From contig NZ_LQBQ01000034.1 of NCBI RefSeq assembly GCF_001507595.1, positions 248,001-312,000 on the forward strand: DNA of 64,000 nt, in the 5' to 3' direction. Within the stretch, counting starts at the first letter, position 1. Each line of letters opens with the position of its first letter. This stretch comes from Ruegeria marisrubri (GTDB taxonomy: Bacteria; Pseudomonadota; Alphaproteobacteria; Rhodobacterales; Rhodobacteraceae). Below the pieces are notes generated by a model. It had not been told where the DNA came from. It worked only from the letters and a program-made list of their open reading frames with translations, and did no database searches. The position numbers and the translations under genes are program-made. Shown piece after piece: positions 20,861 to 30,332 of this stretch.

Positions 20861-22633
20861 ATGACGACCGATCAGATCATCCTGTTTGCGCTGTTCCTCA
20901 CGGTTTTCGCCCTGCTGCTGTGGGGCAGGTTCCGTTATGACCTGGTGGCCTTCTCGGCCCTTATGGCGGGCGTCGTTTTCGGCGTGGTGCCGATCGAGAA
21001 CGCCTTTTCCGGTTTCGGCCATGCGGCAACGCTGGTGGTGGCGCTGGTGCTGGTGGTTTCCGCCGGGCTGGTGCGGTCGGGGGCCGTGTTCATGATCACG
21101 CGAACGCTGGTCGATGCCTCGCGCGGGCTGGGCGCCCATATCGCACTGATGGGCGGCATCGGCGCGGTGCTGTCGGCCTTCATGAACAACGTGGCCGCGC
21201 TGGCGCTTCTGATGCCGGTCGACATCCAGACGGCGCGCAAGGCCGGGCGGGCGGCCGGGCTGACCCTGATGCCGCTGAGCTTTGCCACCATCTTGGGGGG
21301 CATGGCCACCCTGATCGGGACACCGCCCAACATCATCATCGCAGCCATCCGGGCTGAAAACCTTGGCGAGCCCTACCACATGTTCGACTTTGCCCCGGTC
21401 GGCGGGCTGGCGGCGCTGGCCGGCCTGATCTTCGTCGCCGTGATCGGCTGGCGGCTGATACCTCAGCGCGGTGCGCAGAGCGATACGTCGGACGCGCTTG
21501 CCGAGTACATCGCCGAACTCACCATCCCGGCCGAGTCGCCCCATATCGGCAAGCGCCTTGCCGAGTTGTACGAGACCGCCGACAAGACCGACGTGGCGAT
21601 ATTGGGGCTGATCCGGAACGGCAAGCGGCAGTATGGACGCGCGGCCAACACGCTGCTGCGCGCAGGCGACACGCTGGTGCTGGAGGCAACACCCGAAGCC
21701 CTTGATGAATTCCGGGCCGCGATCAACCTCGATTTCTCGGACACGCAGGCACAGGAGGCGGTGACCGCCGCTGGCGAGGGCCTGGAAATCATCGAGGTCG
21801 TCGTTCCCAGAAATGCCCGCATCGTCGGGCGCGCGGCGCGGGAACTTGGCCTTGCCCGCTGGAAAAGCACCGTTCTGATGGGCATTTCGCGCCAGGGCCG
21901 CCGCATTTTCAGGCAGGTCCGCAGCACCCAGATCGAACCCGGCGACATCCTGCTGCTGCTTTGCCCGCGCGATCACGGCGCGGAAGTGACCCAGTGGCTG
22001 GGCTGCCTTCCCCTGGCCGAGCGCGGTCTGGCCGTGACGGCGCAGGACAAGGCCTGGCTGGCCATCGGCCTGTTCGGCGCCGCGGTCGTGGCCGCCAGCG
22101 TCGGGCTGCTGTATCTGCCGATCGCGCTGGGGCTGGTCGCCATCGCCTATGTGCTGACCGGCATCCTGCCGATCACGCAGCTCTATGACCACATCGAATG
22201 GCCGGTCATCGTGCTTTTGGGATCAATGATCCCCCTGGGCGCCGCACTGGAAACCTCGGGCGGGACCGAGTTGCTGGCCGGGGCGCTGGTTTCGCTGACC
22301 GAGGGGATGCCGGCATGGGTCATTCTGACCGTGCTGATGGTGGTGACGATGACGCTCTCGGATGTGCTCAACAACACGGCCACCACCATCGTCGCGGCCC
22401 CGGTCGCAATCCAGATGGCGCGCACGCTGGAGGTGTCGCCCGACCCGTTCCTGATGGCCGTGGCCGTGGCGGCCTCGTCCGCGTTCCTGACGCCGATCGG
22501 GCACAAGAACAACACTCTGGTCCTGGGACCGGGAGGATACCGTTTTGGCGACTATTGGCGCATGGGCCTGCCGCTCGAGGTGCTGGTCGTCGCGGTTTCG
22601 ATCCCGGCGATCCTGGTCTTCTGGCCGCTGTAG
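20861..22633 (+). CDS. SLC13-family permease with central RCK_C pair
   Basis: 590-residue divalent-anion:sodium symporter-like protein. Two membrane halves flank a soluble stretch at about residues 205-390 that holds two TrkA-C/RCK_C-like domains (SPHIGKRLAELYETADKTDVAILGLIRNGKRQYG and NARIVGRAARELGLARWKSTVLMGISRQGRRIF). The SLC13 signature-like motifs are LIGTPPNIIIA in the first half and LNNTATTIVAAPVAIQMA in the second. Such proteins transport sulfate, dicarboxylates or similar anions; the substrate cannot be told. GGTGAGGG precedes the ATG. A paralogue of the same architecture occurs at 27276-29054. Confidence 0.88.
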   Translation: MTTDQIILFALFLTVFALLLWGRFRYDLVAFSALMAGVVFGVVPIENAFSGFGHAATLVVALVLVVSAGLVRSGAVFMITRTLVDASRGLGAHIALMGGIGAVLSAFMNNVAALALLMPVDIQTARKAGRAAGLTLMPLSFATILGGMATLIGTPPNIIIAAIRAENLGEPYHMFDFAPVGGLAALAGLIFVAVIGWRLIPQRGAQSDTSDALAEYIAELTIPAESPHIGKRLAELYETADKTDVAILGLIRNGKRQYGRAANTLLRAGDTLVLEATPEALDEFRAAINLDFSDTQAQEAVTAAGEGLEIIEVVVPRNARIVGRAARELGLARWKSTVLMGISRQGRRIFRQVRSTQIEPGDILLLLCPRDHGAEVTQWLGCLPLAERGLAVTAQDKAWLAIGLFGAAVVAASVGLLYLPIALGLVAIAYVLTGILPITQLYDHIEWPVIVLLGSMIPLGAALETSGGTELLAGALVSLTEGMPAWVILTVLMVVTMTLSDVLNNTATTIVAAPVAIQMARTLEVSPDPFLMAVAVAASSAFLTPIGHKNNTLVLGPGGYRFGDYWRMGLPLEVLVVAVSIPAILVFWPL

Positions 22634-22681
22634 CGGGCTGGCATATTGCCAAGCGATGCATGCCCGGGCTAAGGGCGGGAC

Positions 22682-23416
22682 ATGAAACGCTTTCTGATCC
22701 TACAACTTCGCCCCGAAACGGATGCTGCGGATGCCGAGTTCGCCTCGATTCTGGGACGCAGCTGTCTGCCGCCCGAGCGCGCCCACCGCATCCGACTGGA
22801 TTGCGAAGACCTGCCCCAAGGTCTGGACGTGACCGATTACGCGGGTGTCATCGTCGGCGGCGGGCCGGGCTGCGTCAGCGACGATCCCTCCGAGAAATCG
22901 GCGATGGATGCCCGGATCGAAGACGCGATCATGGGGCTGATGCCGCAGATCACCGGCGCGGATCACCCGTTCATGGGCTGTTGCTATGGCCTTGGGATAC
23001 TGGCGGCGCATCTGGGTGGAGAGGTCAGCAAGGCGCGCTATGGCGAACCGGTGGGCCCCTCGACCTGCACCCTGACCGAAGATGGTGCCCAGGATCCACT
23101 GACCGCGGGGCTGAAGCCGGTCTTTGACGCCTTCGTCGGCCACAAGGAGGCCGTGCAGTCCCTGCCCGAGGGCTGTGTGCATCTGGTCGCCTCGGCCCCG
23201 TGCCCGTTCCAGATGATCCGCTGGGGCCAAAACGTCTATGCCACGCAGTTCCACCCCGAGGCGGACGCGGCGGATTTCGAGCAGCGCATCAACATCTACC
23301 GCAACCACGGCTATTTCCCGCCCGAAGATGCCGAGCGGCTGATTTCTCTCTGCCACTCCGCCGACGTGACGCAGCCGGGCCTGATCCTGCGCCGCTTCGT
23401 CCAGCGCTACGGTTGA
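22682..23416 (+). CDS. class I glutamine amidotransferase (GMP synthase-like)
   Basis: 244-residue stand-alone triad amidotransferase. The nucleophile motif GCCYGLGILA places Cys101 in G-x-C-x-G, and the catalytic His-x-Glu is QFHPEAD at about 190-196. The early GVIVGGGPGCVSDD and the middle HKEAVQSLPEG resemble the GATase1 GMPS-like family, which acts on small metabolites such as gamma-glutamyl compounds, but the acceptor is unknown. It follows the SLC13 permease with a 48-base gap and may be cotranscribed. Confidence 0.85.
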   Translation: MKRFLILQLRPETDAADAEFASILGRSCLPPERAHRIRLDCEDLPQGLDVTDYAGVIVGGGPGCVSDDPSEKSAMDARIEDAIMGLMPQITGADHPFMGCCYGLGILAAHLGGEVSKARYGEPVGPSTCTLTEDGAQDPLTAGLKPVFDAFVGHKEAVQSLPEGCVHLVASAPCPFQMIRWGQNVYATQFHPEADAADFEQRINIYRNHGYFPPEDAERLISLCHSADVTQPGLILRRFVQRYG

Positions 23417-23532
23417 CCTTGCGGCACGCCCCATTGCCTCGGGCGTTGGTCCCAAACTAGGCTGCTCCTGAACGCTATCGGGAGAGGCGTGGTCATGTTT
23501 CACCTCCCGAGAATGTCGAGGGAGGGGACCGG

Positions 23533-25194
23533 ATGACCAACAACACGGCTGATGCGATCGTCGTCGGAGCCGGACTGGCCGGGCTGGCCGCCGCCGCCGA
23601 ACTGGGCGACCGGGGCAAGCGGGTGATCATCGTCGATCAGGAGCCCGAGCATTTCTTGGGCGGTCAGGCCTTCTGGAGCCTCGGCGGCCTGTTCATGGTC
23701 GACACGCCCGAACAACGCCGTATGGGCATCCGCGACAGCCACGACCTGGCCCTGCGCGACTGGATAGGCAGCGCCCAGTTCGACCGCCCCGAGGATGACT
23801 GGCCCCGCAAATGGGCCGAGGCCTATGTCGAATTCGCCGCCGGTGAAATGCGCCCGTGGCTTTACGAAATGGGATTTCGCTGGTTTCCGGTGGTCGGCTG
23901 GGCCGAACGCGGCGGGTCATATGCCAATGGTCACGGCAACTCGGTCCCGCGCTTTCACATCACCTGGGGCACCGGTCCCGGTGTGGTGGAACATTTCGTG
24001 CGGCGCGTGGGCGAGCATGTCAGCGCCGGGCTGATCGATATGCGCTTTCGCCATCAGGTGAGCCACATCATCATGCAGAACGGCGAAGCCAAGGGCGTGT
24101 CCGGCGAGGTTCTGGCCGATGACACCGTCCAGCGCGGTGCCAGGACCAATCGCAACGAGGTTGGCGAGTTCGAGGTCTATGCGCCTTCGGTCATCGTCAC
24201 CTCGGGCGGGATCGGCGGGAATTTCGAGATGGTGCGCAAGAACTGGCCGCGCGACCGCCTCGGCGAGCCGCCCAAAGACATGGTCGCAGGTGTTCCCTTC
24301 CATGTGGACGGCCGGATGATCGCAATCAGCGAAAAGGCGGGCGGGCACGTCATCAATGGCGACCGCATGTGGCATTACACCGAAGGCGTGCGCAACTGGG
24401 ACCCGATCTGGCCCGCGCACGGCATCCGCATCCTGCCGGGGCCGAGCTCGATGTGGTTCGACGCGCGGGGCAACCGCCTTCAACCACCCTGCCTGCCGGG
24501 TTTCGACACGCTGACGACGCTGCGGGAAATCCTGAAGACCGGGTATGAATACAGCTGGTTCGTTCTGACCCAGAAGGTCATCAAGAAGGAGTTCGCCCTG
24601 TCCGGGTCGGAGCAGAACCCCGATTTCACCTCGGGCAGCTGGAAGGAAGTGATCCGTCAGCGCGTCCTGTCCGGCTCGAAGGCGACCGGGCCGGTCGAGG
24701 CGTTCAAGGAAAAGGGCGAGGATTTCGTCGTCGCCAACACCCTGACCGAGCTGGTGAGCGGCATGAACCAATTGGGTGGCGGCCTGATCGACGAGGCGCA
24801 TCTGCGCGCCCAGATCGAGGCGCGGGATTCGCAGGTGGACAATCCGTTCTCGAAGGACGCGCAGATGATGGCGATTCTGGCCGCGCGGAACTATCGCGGC
24901 GACAAGCTGATCCGCACCGCCAAACCGCACAAATTCCTGGACCCCAAGAATGGTCCGCTGATCGCGGTCAAGCTGCACGTCCTGACCCGCAAGACGCTGG
25001 GTGGTTTGCAGACCAACCTCGACAGCCAGATGATCGGCGCCGACGGTCAGGTCGTGCCCGGCCTGTTCGCAGCCGGCGAGGTCGCGGGTTTCGGCGGCGG
25101 CGGATACCACGGCTACAACGCGCTGGAAGGGACCTTCCTGGGCGGCTGTATCTTCTCGGGGCGCAATGCCGGGCGGTCACGGGCGGTGGCGTGA
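23533..25194 (+). CDS. FAD-binding dehydrogenase (KstD/fumarate reductase-like)
   Basis: 553-residue flavoprotein. The N-terminal Rossmann motif is IVVGAGLAGLAAAAELGDRGKRVIIVDQE, and the C-terminal FAD motif is GLFAAGEVAGFGGGGYHGYNALEGTFLGGCIFSGRNAG. The overall pattern is the FAD_binding_2 family (3-ketosteroid dehydrogenase and fumarate-reductase flavoproteins), and the protein resembles annotated FAD-binding dehydrogenases of unknown substrate. GGAGGGGACCGG precedes the ATG. The next gene, a patatin-like lipoprotein, is convergent only 17 bases away. Confidence 0.85.
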   Translation: MTNNTADAIVVGAGLAGLAAAAELGDRGKRVIIVDQEPEHFLGGQAFWSLGGLFMVDTPEQRRMGIRDSHDLALRDWIGSAQFDRPEDDWPRKWAEAYVEFAAGEMRPWLYEMGFRWFPVVGWAERGGSYANGHGNSVPRFHITWGTGPGVVEHFVRRVGEHVSAGLIDMRFRHQVSHIIMQNGEAKGVSGEVLADDTVQRGARTNRNEVGEFEVYAPSVIVTSGGIGGNFEMVRKNWPRDRLGEPPKDMVAGVPFHVDGRMIAISEKAGGHVINGDRMWHYTEGVRNWDPIWPAHGIRILPGPSSMWFDARGNRLQPPCLPGFDTLTTLREILKTGYEYSWFVLTQKVIKKEFALSGSEQNPDFTSGSWKEVIRQRVLSGSKATGPVEAFKEKGEDFVVANTLTELVSGMNQLGGGLIDEAHLRAQIEARDSQVDNPFSKDAQMMAILAARNYRGDKLIRTAKPHKFLDPKNGPLIAVKLHVLTRKTLGGLQTNLDSQMIGADGQVVPGLFAAGEVAGFGGGGYHGYNALEGTFLGGCIFSGRNAGRSRAVA

Positions 25195-25210
25195 TCGCCT
25201 GCGCGCGGCA

Positions 25211-26359
25211 TCAATGCGGCAGGGTCCGATAGCTTTCCGGCACACGCGAAACCCAGATCGACTGGCTGCGGCCCGCCTGTCGCCCCATTCCATAGAGTTC
25301 CTGCATGTGATCCTGGTTGAAATCCAGGGCATGGGCCGCGACGGGCCAGTCCGGCGGGATGTAGGCCAGTGACATCCTGCCCCCGGCCTGTCCCAGCAAG
25401 GTCTCGGTCAAGGCCAGATCCGCATGCAGGGCCGATCGGAACACCGTAGTGAAGGCGCGCTTGCTCAAACTTGCCGCATCGGGCTGGACCACTTCGAAAT
25501 CCGCTTCGACCAGATTGTTCACGATGATGTGGTATGTGGGCCCGGCCCCTCCCAGTCGCCGGACCACGCGCGGATCCGGGGCCCAGAATTGCGTGATAAC
25601 GCCCGCATCGGCATGCAGTTCGTCCTGCAGCCCCACGGAGGATGGAACCGAAAACTGAACCGGCGTGAAGGCTGCGGGGATCGCGGCGGCGGCCACGAAG
25701 ACCCCCCTGATGGCTCTGACGGCCTCGGGCGTGGCAAGTTGGGCCATGGCGCCGATATCCCAGACGGACACGCGCTGCGAATCCAGTTCGGTCGTCGCGA
25801 CGAACAACCGCCGGCCCGATCGGTGTTCCCGCGCAATTTTAGCGACGACGTCGGGAGTCAGAATGGTCTGAACAAGGTTGGCCAGGGCGTTGCGCTCGAA
25901 GGCTCCGGCGTCGAGCAGCAAACCCGACACTTTCAACTCCGGTCGCTTCAGCTTGCCCGTCCGGTTCAGAACAAGATCTTCGATCCTGTCGTCATAGTCC
26001 GGCCCCAGAAAGGCATAGGGGGCGATGATCGCGCCGATGCTGACACCGGTGACCACGTCGAATGACGGCCGTTTGCCGCTTTGGGTCCAGCCGCTCAGAA
26101 CGCCCGCACCGAAGGCCCCGTCCGGCCCACCGCCAGAGAGCACCAGCACATCCCGCACCGGCTTTCCGGAGGGCAGATGCGCGGCCAAGGCGCCGGACGA
26201 GTCATCCGCCCAGAACCTGAATTCCGGCGAAACGACTTCGGGCGGTTCGCTGCGCCCTTCGGTCATCTGCGATCCCCGCTCGAACGGGGCGCAAGCCGTG
26301 ACTACGCACGCGATCAAGATGCCGACAACCCTCGGGCATCGCGCCAACAACTTGTTCAT
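25211..26359 (-). CDS. patatin-like phospholipase, lipoprotein
   Basis: 382-residue patatin-fold lipid acyl hydrolase. A lipoprotein signal MNKLLARCPRVVGILIACVVTAC ends at Cys23. The oxyanion glycine loop is SGGGPDGAFGAGVLSGW (about 75-91), the nucleophile elbow GVSIGA carries Ser107, and the catalytic aspartate is in the DAG motif of ELHADAGVITQFW, which replaces the usual DGG/DGA. The protein is expected on the inner face of the outer membrane or in the periplasm, acting on phospholipid or another ester. It is the mirror neighbour of the flavoprotein gene. Confidence 0.87.
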   Translation of the reverse strand: MNKLLARCPRVVGILIACVVTACAPFERGSQMTEGRSEPPEVVSPEFRFWADDSSGALAAHLPSGKPVRDVLVLSGGGPDGAFGAGVLSGWTQSGKRPSFDVVTGVSIGAIIAPYAFLGPDYDDRIEDLVLNRTGKLKRPELKVSGLLLDAGAFERNALANLVQTILTPDVVAKIAREHRSGRRLFVATTELDSQRVSVWDIGAMAQLATPEAVRAIRGVFVAAAAIPAAFTPVQFSVPSSVGLQDELHADAGVITQFWAPDPRVVRRLGGAGPTYHIIVNNLVEADFEVVQPDAASLSKRAFTTVFRSALHADLALTETLLGQAGGRMSLAYIPPDWPVAAHALDFNQDHMQELYGMGRQAGRSQSIWVSRVPESYRTLPH

Positions 26360-26409
26360 CTGTTTCCTAACCCGTCTGGGGCCGGGGAAAACTCCCCGCG
26401 CCCAGTATG

Positions 26410-27186
26410 CTACATGGCCTCGAAACGAAGCACGGCGTCACCTGCTGCATTCACCAGGACAAGCTGACCTTTGTCGTCCACACTGTATGTCTCGACCGAG
26501 GCAAGGGCTTCGAGAAACTCTTTTTCGATCTCGTCATACGGCGGAATGCAGGCTCTCATCGTGGCGGCCATGTTGTCGGGAAAGCGCAGCCTGTCGCCAT
26601 GAATCTTGGCGAGTCCAGTGAAGCGGTTGCAACCGCTTATACCCCCGACCATGCCACCTTGCGCGAATGACAGTTCCGGCCCGTTTTCGACATCCAAGGC
26701 CTGACCATTCAGTTCAACGGCGCTCCAATTCGTGTTTTCCAGCTTTACCTCGTGTTTCGGCTGTTTCGCCGGAACCTTGACCAACAGCAGATCAACCGTA
26801 TCGCCCGCCCCATTGGTCAGCACCGGATACGCCGTGTCGGTGGTGAAAAGCAGTTTCCGGCCGTTGTAGATCGACGCCCTTACGACATAACGCATTCTGT
26901 CCTTGATCAACGCGTCATCATAAGTGAGCTGGAATTCGGCCGGCACTCCGTCCAGCGCAAAGCGCTGCGAGGAAAGAACCACGGCCGGTGCGTCGGCCAG
27001 CGACACGTCCAAAAGGGACACTTCCAACACAGAACCCGGCATGACCGCGATACGCTCTCGATAGGATGCCGTGCCCTGAACCGTTCCAGCCCGAGCCATG
27101 TCACTCCCTCCAGCCCAAATCATCAACCCGGCAAGGATTGCTGCAAGACCTCTGGTCAAACTCATGATCGTCATCCTTTGTTGCAA
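26410..27186 (-). CDS. YbaY-META domain exported protein
   Basis: 258-residue protein with a signal peptide (LTRGLAAILAGLMIWAGGSDMARA). After it comes a YbaY-like domain (GTVQGTASYRERIAVMPGSVLEVSLLDVSLADAPAVVLSSQRF) of the type found in lipoproteins and secreted inhibitors, then a META domain (NTNWSAVELNGQALDV... GGMVGGISGCNRFTGLAKIHGDRLRF... MRACIPPYDEIEKEFLEAL) with the conserved GCN motif and a second Cys. META domains occur in the heat-shock protein HslJ. The likely role is envelope stress or motility, but no activity is known. Confidence 0.85.
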   Translation of the reverse strand: MQQRMTIMSLTRGLAAILAGLMIWAGGSDMARAGTVQGTASYRERIAVMPGSVLEVSLLDVSLADAPAVVLSSQRFALDGVPAEFQLTYDDALIKDRMRYVVRASIYNGRKLLFTTDTAYPVLTNGAGDTVDLLLVKVPAKQPKHEVKLENTNWSAVELNGQALDVENGPELSFAQGGMVGGISGCNRFTGLAKIHGDRLRFPDNMAATMRACIPPYDEIEKEFLEALASVETYSVDDKGQLVLVNAAGDAVLRFEAM

Positions 27187-27275
27187 ACAAATGCCTACTC
27201 AAGATTGCGCAACATCTGGGGAATTCAAGAAACCAGTGTTTTGATCGGCAACAAAGCGCTGTCGCCCGGACCGGA

Positions 27276-29054
27276 TCAGAGCGGCCAGATGAACGGGATG
27301 AGCAACGAGGCCAGCAACCCGACCGTCAGGTTCAGAGGGATGCCGACGCGCATGAAGTCGGTGAACTTGTAGCCGCCGGGGCCATAGACCAGCATGTTCG
27401 TCTGATAACCGATCGGCGTCGCGAACGATGCCGAGGCCGCCACCATCACCGCCACGACCAGCGGGCGGGGATCAACGCCGACCGCGTGCGCCAGACCGAT
27501 GGCGATGGGCGTCACGACCACCGCCACCGCGTTGTTCGAAACCAGTTCGGTCAGGATCGAGGTCAGCAGGTATACCGCCCAGACGATCATGAACGGCGGC
27601 AGCATTTCCAACGCAGGGGCAGCCGCGTTGACGATCAACTCGACGGCGCCCGAGCTTTCCAGCGCGGCACCGATCGCGAGCATGGCAAAGATCAGGGCCA
27701 GCAGCCGGCCCTCGACGAATGAAAACGCCTCGTCGGCGTCGATGCAGCCGGTGACCAGAACGATTGCGACGGCCATGATCGAGAGCATCAGAATGGGCGC
27801 CACACCCAGCGCCGCCAGCACAACGATCCCCATCAGCGACGCGATTGCGATGGGCGCGTGGCTGCGGCGGTAGGCCCGCGCCGAAGGTTGGGTCACGTCC
27901 ACCATGTCCATGTCGGCGGCCAGCCGCTGGATGTCTTCGGGCGCGCCTTCCAGCAGCAGCGTATCCCCCACCCGGACGACCAGTTGATCCAGTTGCTGGC
28001 CGATGTTCTGGTTGCGCCGGTGCACCGCCAGCACATAGACGCCGTAGCGCCTGCGCAGCCGCATCGCGCCCAGCGTGCGCCCCACCATCCGGCATCCCGG
28101 CGTGATCAGCACCTCGACCGTCCTGGTCTCGACTGCGGACAGCTGATCGACGCGCCTGAGTTCCTTGTTCTGCTGCAGGCTCAGCAGCTCGGTCATCTGG
28201 GTGCGCAGCACGACGCGGTCGCCCACCTGAAGCTTGACGCCCTTGAGGTTGCGCCGCAGCGACTGGTCGCCGCGGATCACGTCGATCAGGCGAACACCGG
28301 GCCGCTTGAAAAGCTGCACGCCGGTCACTTCGCGCCCGATCAGGTTGCTGTCGGGGGGAATGACCGCCTCGGTGAAGAATTTCATCTTGGAGCGGTCGCT
28401 GAGCATCTCGGCCATGCTGTCCCGCTTGGGCAGCAGTCGCGGCGAAATGAACCGCAGGTAAACCATCCCGTAGATCACCAGGATGATCCCCAGCGGCGTA
28501 ACCTCGAAAATCGTGAAGGCGTCCAGCCCGTGCGTGCGGGCCACCCCGTCCACCAGAAGGTTCGTCGAGGTGCCGATCAGGGTCAGCGTGCCGCCCAGAA
28601 TCGCCGCATAGCTGAGCGGGATCAGCAGCTTGGAGGCCGGCACCGACAAGGTCCGGGCGATCTGCACGAATACTGGGATCATCACCACGACGACCGGCGT
28701 ATTCGAGACAAAGGCAGAGGCGACCACGACAAATCCCATCAACATCGCAATCGCAAGTTGCGGGTTGCTCTGCGCTTTCTTCTGGGCAATCACCGTGAAG
28801 GAATCCAGCGCCCCCGTCCGGACCAGGGCGCCCATGATGATGAACATCGCCGCAATAGTCCACGGCGCTGGGTTGGCCAAAACCGGCAAGGCGTTTTCAT
28901 AAGGCAGGATACCCGTCACCAGCATCACCGCAACGCCGACGATCGCCACCACCTCTGTCGGGTAGATCTCGCGCAGGAAGAGGGCGAACATGCCTGCGAC
29001 GATGACCAGCGCAAGGATCGCGCTGCCGGTATCTGAAAGCTGAAGGAGATGCAT
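27276..29054 (-). CDS. second SLC13-family permease with RCK_C pair
   Basis: 592-residue paralogue of the 20861 protein. The membrane halves contain LIGTSTNLLVDGVARTHG and LVSNNAVAVVVTPIAIGLAHAVG; the soluble middle at about 210-400 has two RCK_C-like units (SNLIGREVTGVQLFKRPGVRLIDVIRGDQSLRRNL and GCRMVGRTLGAMRLRRRYGVYVLAVHRRNQ). The start MHLLQLSDTGSA is chosen because the open frame upstream of it is low-quality and contains no helix, and the YmdB stop lies only 107 bases away. The likely substrate is a sulfate or dicarboxylate-type anion. An alternative is a potassium-linked function suggested by the RCK domains. Confidence 0.86.
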   Translation of the reverse strand: MHLLQLSDTGSAILALVIVAGMFALFLREIYPTEVVAIVGVAVMLVTGILPYENALPVLANPAPWTIAAMFIIMGALVRTGALDSFTVIAQKKAQSNPQLAIAMLMGFVVVASAFVSNTPVVVVMIPVFVQIARTLSVPASKLLIPLSYAAILGGTLTLIGTSTNLLVDGVARTHGLDAFTIFEVTPLGIILVIYGMVYLRFISPRLLPKRDSMAEMLSDRSKMKFFTEAVIPPDSNLIGREVTGVQLFKRPGVRLIDVIRGDQSLRRNLKGVKLQVGDRVVLRTQMTELLSLQQNKELRRVDQLSAVETRTVEVLITPGCRMVGRTLGAMRLRRRYGVYVLAVHRRNQNIGQQLDQLVVRVGDTLLLEGAPEDIQRLAADMDMVDVTQPSARAYRRSHAPIAIASLMGIVVLAALGVAPILMLSIMAVAIVLVTGCIDADEAFSFVEGRLLALIFAMLAIGAALESSGAVELIVNAAAPALEMLPPFMIVWAVYLLTSILTELVSNNAVAVVVTPIAIGLAHAVGVDPRPLVVAVMVAASASFATPIGYQTNMLVYGPGGYKFTDFMRVGIPLNLTVGLLASLLIPFIWPL

Positions 29055-29160
29055 TCCTGGTATTCTGCCCGATACTTTCGCTTGGCCGAGTTGCCCGGCA
29101 GCCAGTTTCACGCATTGCCTGCCATCCGGCAAGCCTCTCCTGCACGCCGACGGTTTCCGC

Positions 29161-29973
29161 TCAGGGCGCTGCCTGCTGCAACCGCCCGCCGATGCGCACC
29201 ATGCGCACCGTTTGCGCGGCCCCGGTTCGGTCATCGGTTTCGACGTAAACGCCGGACAGGGTGGCCTCTCCGGTCGCGGGGGTGAAGCGCGTCTTGGCCA
29301 TGCCTGTGATAAAACGGCGCATCGGCTCTTTCTTGTCCATGCCGATCACCGAATCGTAGTCGCCGCACATGCCCGCATCGCTGAGATAGCCGGTTCCGCC
29401 CTGCAACACCTGCGCATCGGCAGTCGGCACATGGGTATGCGTGCCGACGACGAGGCTGGCCCGGCCATCGCAATAATGCCCCATGGCCATCTTTTCCGAG
29501 GTCGCCTCGCAATGCATGTCCACGATGACGGCCTGGGCCTGGCCGCCACGCGGATGCGCCTTGAGCACGGGCTCGATGGCCGAAAACGGATCGTCGAAGG
29601 GCCGCTTCATGAACACCTGCCCCAGGACCTGCGCCACCAGCACCTTGCGCCCGCCGGGCGCATTGTAGAGCCGGTATCCCCTGCCCGGCGCACCCTTGGC
29701 ATAGTTGATCGGCCGGACGATGCGCGGCTCGGACTCGATGAACTGCAGCATGTCCTTCTGGTCGAAGGCATGGTCGCCCAGCGTCAGGCAGTCGGCCCCG
29801 GCGTCGAGCAGCAGTTTGGCATGATCGCCACTCAGCCCCATTCCGTTCGAGGCGTTCTCGCCATTGACCACGACGAAATCCAGCCGCCACTCCTCGCGCA
29901 GGCGCGGCAGGTGTTCTTTGACGGCGGCGCGCCCGGCGCGGCCCATGACATCACCAAGAAACAATATCCTCAT
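29161..29973 (-). CDS. YmdB-family metallophosphoesterase
   Basis: 270-residue calcineurin-like phosphoesterase of the YmdB family (2',3'-cyclic nucleotide and similar phosphodiesterases). Metal-binding motifs are LFLGDVMGRAGR at the start, VNGENASNG, LGDHAFD and the distal GTHTHVPTAD. The start MRILFLGD is used because the family begins there and a frame-open extension upstream adds an arginine-rich leader. In Firmicutes YmdB affects sporulation and biofilm through cyclic nucleotides, but its role in proteobacteria is unclear. A divergent small exported protein lies 119 bases upstream. Confidence 0.92.
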   Translation of the reverse strand: MRILFLGDVMGRAGRAAVKEHLPRLREEWRLDFVVVNGENASNGMGLSGDHAKLLLDAGADCLTLGDHAFDQKDMLQFIESEPRIVRPINYAKGAPGRGYRLYNAPGGRKVLVAQVLGQVFMKRPFDDPFSAIEPVLKAHPRGGQAQAVIVDMHCEATSEKMAMGHYCDGRASLVVGTHTHVPTADAQVLQGGTGYLSDAGMCGDYDSVIGMDKKEPMRRFITGMAKTRFTPATGEATLSGVYVETDDRTGAAQTVRMVRIGGRLQQAAP

Positions 29974-30092
29974 GAAGACCCGTCCTAGGCGTTGCCGGGC
30001 CCGAGAACAAGCGGGAACACCCTGGTGCGAGACAAGTGTTGAAACTCGGTCGCGCAAATGCAAACTGGCCTCGCATTTTCGAGGAGAATTTC

Positions 30093-30329
30093 ATGAAACG
30101 CACTACCTTGTCGATCGCGGTCCTGCTGATGGCCACCGGGGCAATCGCCGAGTCAAAACCCGAAACCAAGACGACGATGGCCAATCCGGCCGCGACCTTT
30201 TGCGTGGAGAACGGCGGAACCTACGAAATCCGCACCCAGTCGGACGGCAGCCAGACCGGCGTCTGCATCCTGCCCGACGGGCAGGAGGTCGACGCCTGGG
30301 AGTTCATCCGCAGCCACTTCGGAGACTGA
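30093..30329 (+). CDS. DUF333-type small exported protein
   Basis: 78-residue protein with signal peptide MKRTTLSIAVLLMATGAIA. The mature part ATFCVENGGTYEIRTQSDGSQTGVCILPDGQEVDAWEFIRS is the DUF333 (hemolysin-type putative) motif with two cysteines that probably form a disulfide. GAGGAGAATTTC precedes the ATG, and the longer open frame to 30036 is not needed. Expected periplasmic or secreted. Function is unknown; homologues sit in many proteobacterial envelopes. Confidence 0.85.
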   Translation: MKRTTLSIAVLLMATGAIAESKPETKTTMANPAATFCVENGGTYEIRTQSDGSQTGVCILPDGQEVDAWEFIRSHFGD

Positions 30330-30332
30330 CCC

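Noticed and set aside
23495..23536. 13-codon ORF overlapping the start of the FAD-binding dehydrogenase as ATGA
   Set aside because: It resembles a coupled leader, but it is too short and has no special codon content, so chance is likely.
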